Assembly (NCBI RefSeq): GCF_012843265.1
Contig: NZ_JABAIT010000007.1
Span: 114,716-178,715 of the forward strand
DNA from: Bacillus sp. DNRA2
GTDB lineage: Bacteria; Bacillota; Bacilli; Bacillales; Cytobacillaceae
Length of the DNA stretch: 64,000 nucleotides
Direction: 5' to 3'
The notes beneath the pieces were generated by a model that had not been told where the DNA came from, did not search any database, and saw only the letters and a program-made list of their open reading frames with translations. Within the stretch, counting starts at the first letter, position 1; the number at the start of each line of letters is the position of its first letter. Made by a program: the position numbers and the translations under genes. This document shows positions 61,930 to 64,000 of this stretch, one piece after another.

Positions 61930-63855
61930 ATGCAAAGTCGCTTACCATTTACATTAACGAAAACAGAGTCTTTCTATGAACGTTTAAATGATTGGATTGG
62001 TGATGTTTTTTATGATTTATTACCTGAAGCAGGCTTCGAATTAAGAGATGAACAAATTTATATGGCTTTCCAGCTCGAGAAGGCTTTTAAAGAGAAAAAA
62101 GTGATGTTTGCAGAGGCTGGTGTTGGCACCGGCAAAACGATTGTATACTTGCTATATGCGCTTTGCTATGCCAGATATACAAATCAGCCCGCAATCATTG
62201 CTTGTGCTGATGAAACATTAATTGAGCAAATAGTTAAAAAGGAAGGGGACATAGCAAAGCTTGAAGCAGCTCTTGGCCTAACAATTGATGTTCGGCTTGC
62301 GAAAGCGCGAGATCAATACCTTTGCTTAAATAAGTTAGAAAACAAAACGTTTGCTGATACAACTAACACATTTAGTGATATTATGGCATCTTTACCAGCC
62401 TTTGTTCAAAGTGGTGCATCCATGCAATCGTTTCTCCCATATGGAGATCGAAAAGAGTATCCTGAATTGACGGATGAACAGTGGCAACAAATCGCATGGG
62501 ATTCCCTCGAGGATTGCTTTTCCTGTGATAAACGCCACCGCTGTGGTCAAACGCTTCATCGAGATCATTATCGAAGTGGAGGGGACCTAATTATCTGTTC
62601 ACAGGATTTTTATATGGAGCATGTCTGGACGAAGGAATCACGGAAGCGGGAAGGACAACTTCCATTATTGCCTGAGGGCTGTTGCGTTGTGTTTGATGAA
62701 GGTCATTTGCTAGAATATGCCGCGCAAAAGGCTTTGACGTATAAATTGACCGAAAAAACGCTTGAGACCTTACTAGAAAAAATCGCTGGTAATGATATTA
62801 GGGAAAAAACACTGTACATTATTGAAACAGCGATTATGTTAAGTGTGGAGTTTTTTAATGGATTAACGAAATACTCTAAGGAAACTATTGGTTCAGAAAA
62901 GAAAACGATTGAAAAAAATGAACATATTATTAAAATTGCAAAAAAACTTTTGGATAGCCTCAGTGCATTAGAAGAAGAATTGGTGTTTGAGAGCGAGCTG
63001 TTCGTCATCAATGATTATGACCTTAAGATCGTTGAAGAATATCTGGAACAAATCACATATTCCTTATCGTTGTTTATCGGAAATACAAACGGAATTACCT
63101 GGTTTGAAGAAACAGATCAAGAGCGCAGACTAGTTATCATGCCCCGCCTAGTCAAGGACATATTAAAAGATGAAGTCTTTTCCCTGCGGAAACCATTTAT
63201 TTTTTCTTCAGCAACACTATCAGAAAATAAATCGTTTGGTTATCTAGCTGGTAGTCTCGGGATTACTGATTATTCATCCTTCTCAGTTGAGTCACCATTT
63301 GACTATGATGAAAACATGACAATTTATATGCCAGAATTTGCTAAGTTTGGCCTTGAAGAACGATCTGCTTATTGCTTAAAGAAGCTTCAGGAAACTCAGA
63401 ATGGTACGCTAGTCTTATTTTCAGACAAAGCAGAGTTATATTATTTTAAAGAATATATAAAAGGGAAAATAAATAAGCAAATCTATTTCGAGGGAGATGC
63501 GGAAATTAGCACCTTAGTTTCTCAATTTCAAAATGAGGATTCATCCATTCTTTGTGCGGTCCATTTATGGGAAGGCTTGGATATTCCGGGAGATGCTTTA
63601 GGGAATGTAATCCTCTTCTCATTACCATTTCCTCCAAATGATCCGGTATTTACGGCAAAACGGGAAGGAAGCAGCCAGCCGTTTATCGAGGTCGACCTAC
63701 CGTACATGCTGCTCAGACTTCGTCAAGGTGTAGGTAGACTGGTTCGAACAAGCACCGATCATGGAACAGTCCATATCCTGATTGATGAGGAAACGGATCC
63801 GCAAATTATCGATAAAATTAGAGGCGTTCTTCCAACCACAATAACAGTTGCATAA
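61930..63855 (+). CDS. ypvA: Fe-S cluster DNA helicase YpvA (XPD/DinG type)
   Basis: A 641-residue SF2 helicase. Walker A AEAGVGTGKTIVYLL and DEGH (VVFDEGHLLEYAA) are present. Four cysteines spaced as in XPD (one in RDQYLCLNKL, two in EDCFSCDK, one in HRCGQT) predict a [4Fe-4S] cluster. Motif VI reads RQGVGRLVRTSTDHG. Unlike the DinG protein at 36125 it has no exonuclease domain. ATG 61930 lies five bases after GGAGG (61920-61924); the ATG at 61918 overlaps that site and is rejected. It probably acts in DNA repair or replication-fork maintenance. Confidence 0.92.
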   Translation: MQSRLPFTLTKTESFYERLNDWIGDVFYDLLPEAGFELRDEQIYMAFQLEKAFKEKKVMFAEAGVGTGKTIVYLLYALCYARYTNQPAIIACADETLIEQIVKKEGDIAKLEAALGLTIDVRLAKARDQYLCLNKLENKTFADTTNTFSDIMASLPAFVQSGASMQSFLPYGDRKEYPELTDEQWQQIAWDSLEDCFSCDKRHRCGQTLHRDHYRSGGDLIICSQDFYMEHVWTKESRKREGQLPLLPEGCCVVFDEGHLLEYAAQKALTYKLTEKTLETLLEKIAGNDIREKTLYIIETAIMLSVEFFNGLTKYSKETIGSEKKTIEKNEHIIKIAKKLLDSLSALEEELVFESELFVINDYDLKIVEEYLEQITYSLSLFIGNTNGITWFEETDQERRLVIMPRLVKDILKDEVFSLRKPFIFSSATLSENKSFGYLAGSLGITDYSSFSVESPFDYDENMTIYMPEFAKFGLEERSAYCLKKLQETQNGTLVLFSDKAELYYFKEYIKGKINKQIYFEGDAEISTLVSQFQNEDSSILCAVHLWEGLDIPGDALGNVILFSLPFPPNDPVFTAKREGSSQPFIEVDLPYMLLRLRQGVGRLVRTSTDHGTVHILIDEETDPQIIDKIRGVLPTTITVA

Positions 63856-63909
63856 GAAAAAATCACAGAGTAAAAAAATAAGCACAGCTAAAAGGTAATA
63901 TTAAAATGG

Positions 63910-63965
63910 TACCTGTAGGTAGGACACTCGAAAAAAAGAGTGTTTCACCTACAGGTATTTTTTTA
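63910..63965. terminator. Strong terminator at the right end
   Basis: TACCTGTAGGT (63910-63920) pairs with ACCTACAGGTA (63947-63957); an inner ACACTC/GAGTGT helix and an A-rich loop complete it, followed by seven T. Confidence 0.93.
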
Positions 63966-64000
63966 TATACTTGAATTTCAGAATATGGGGATAAGGGGAT

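Overview
The window is a chromosomal segment of a low-GC, endospore-forming member of the Bacillaceae. The evidence is the near-complete Bacillus subtilis-type gene order from fni through der-gpsA-spoIVA-hbs-mtrB, the aro/his/tyr cluster, qcrABC, dapB-mgsA-bshBA-cca-birA-panBCD-dinG, asnS-dnaD-nth-ponA-recU and yprAB to gpsB-rnpB-ypsC-ypvA, together with spore genes (spoIVA, sspM, cotD, yppG, ypjB). Family names come from recognising conserved sequences; no database search was run. A strain- or species-level call is not possible from the sequence alone.

Layout. 1-8 kb: the 3' end of fni, then ypzI, yphA, a YIEGIA protein with its small partner, der, gpsA, yphEF and spoIVA. 8-19 kb: hbs, mtrB (TRAP), the menaquinone side-chain and methylation genes hepS-menG-hepT, ndk, and the aromatic supraoperon aroC(aroF)-aroB-aroH-hisC-tyrA-aroA. 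Compared with B. subtilis, folE (mtrA) is missing between hbs and mtrB, cheR is missing after ndk, and trpEDCFBA is missing between aroH and hisC. 19-27 kb: intergenic repeats, an amidohydrolase-like protein of unknown function, ypiA, reoY (ypiB), ypiF, the menaquinol:cytochrome c reductase qcrABC, ypjA and ypjB. 27-36 kb: ypjC on the minus strand, then a tightly packed run ypjD-dapB-mgsA-bshB1-bshA-cca-birA, and panBCD behind a structured leader that contains an intrinsic terminator. 36-45 kb: dinG, a secreted ComEC-like protein that has lost its metal-binding motif, ypmB, aspB, asnS, dnaD, nth and ypoC. 45-54 kb: ponA and recU on the minus strand, small spore and yppC-G genes, Hsp20, then an anaerobic/nitrosative-stress pair: hcp with a perfect Fnr-type box and a convergent Crp/Fnr regulator. 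54-64 kb: the mitomycin repair pair mrfA-mrfB, cotD, ypsA, gpsB, RNase P RNA, the methyltransferase ypsC and the Fe-S helicase ypvA.

Intergenic DNA carries two interspersed repeat families. Repeat A has three full copies and a fragment, forms extended stem-loops with a compensatory base change between copies, and sits just upstream of three genes. Repeat B has two copies. One copy is inserted inside a repeat A copy and the other ends at the stop codon of the Hsp20 gene. A third family of short units lies after aroA. No CRISPR array, prophage, insertion sequence or tRNA gene was seen. Most of the window is ordinary Bacillus core genome. The least explained parts are the two degenerate enzyme-like proteins, the nested repeats, the hcp regulatory region and the panB leader.
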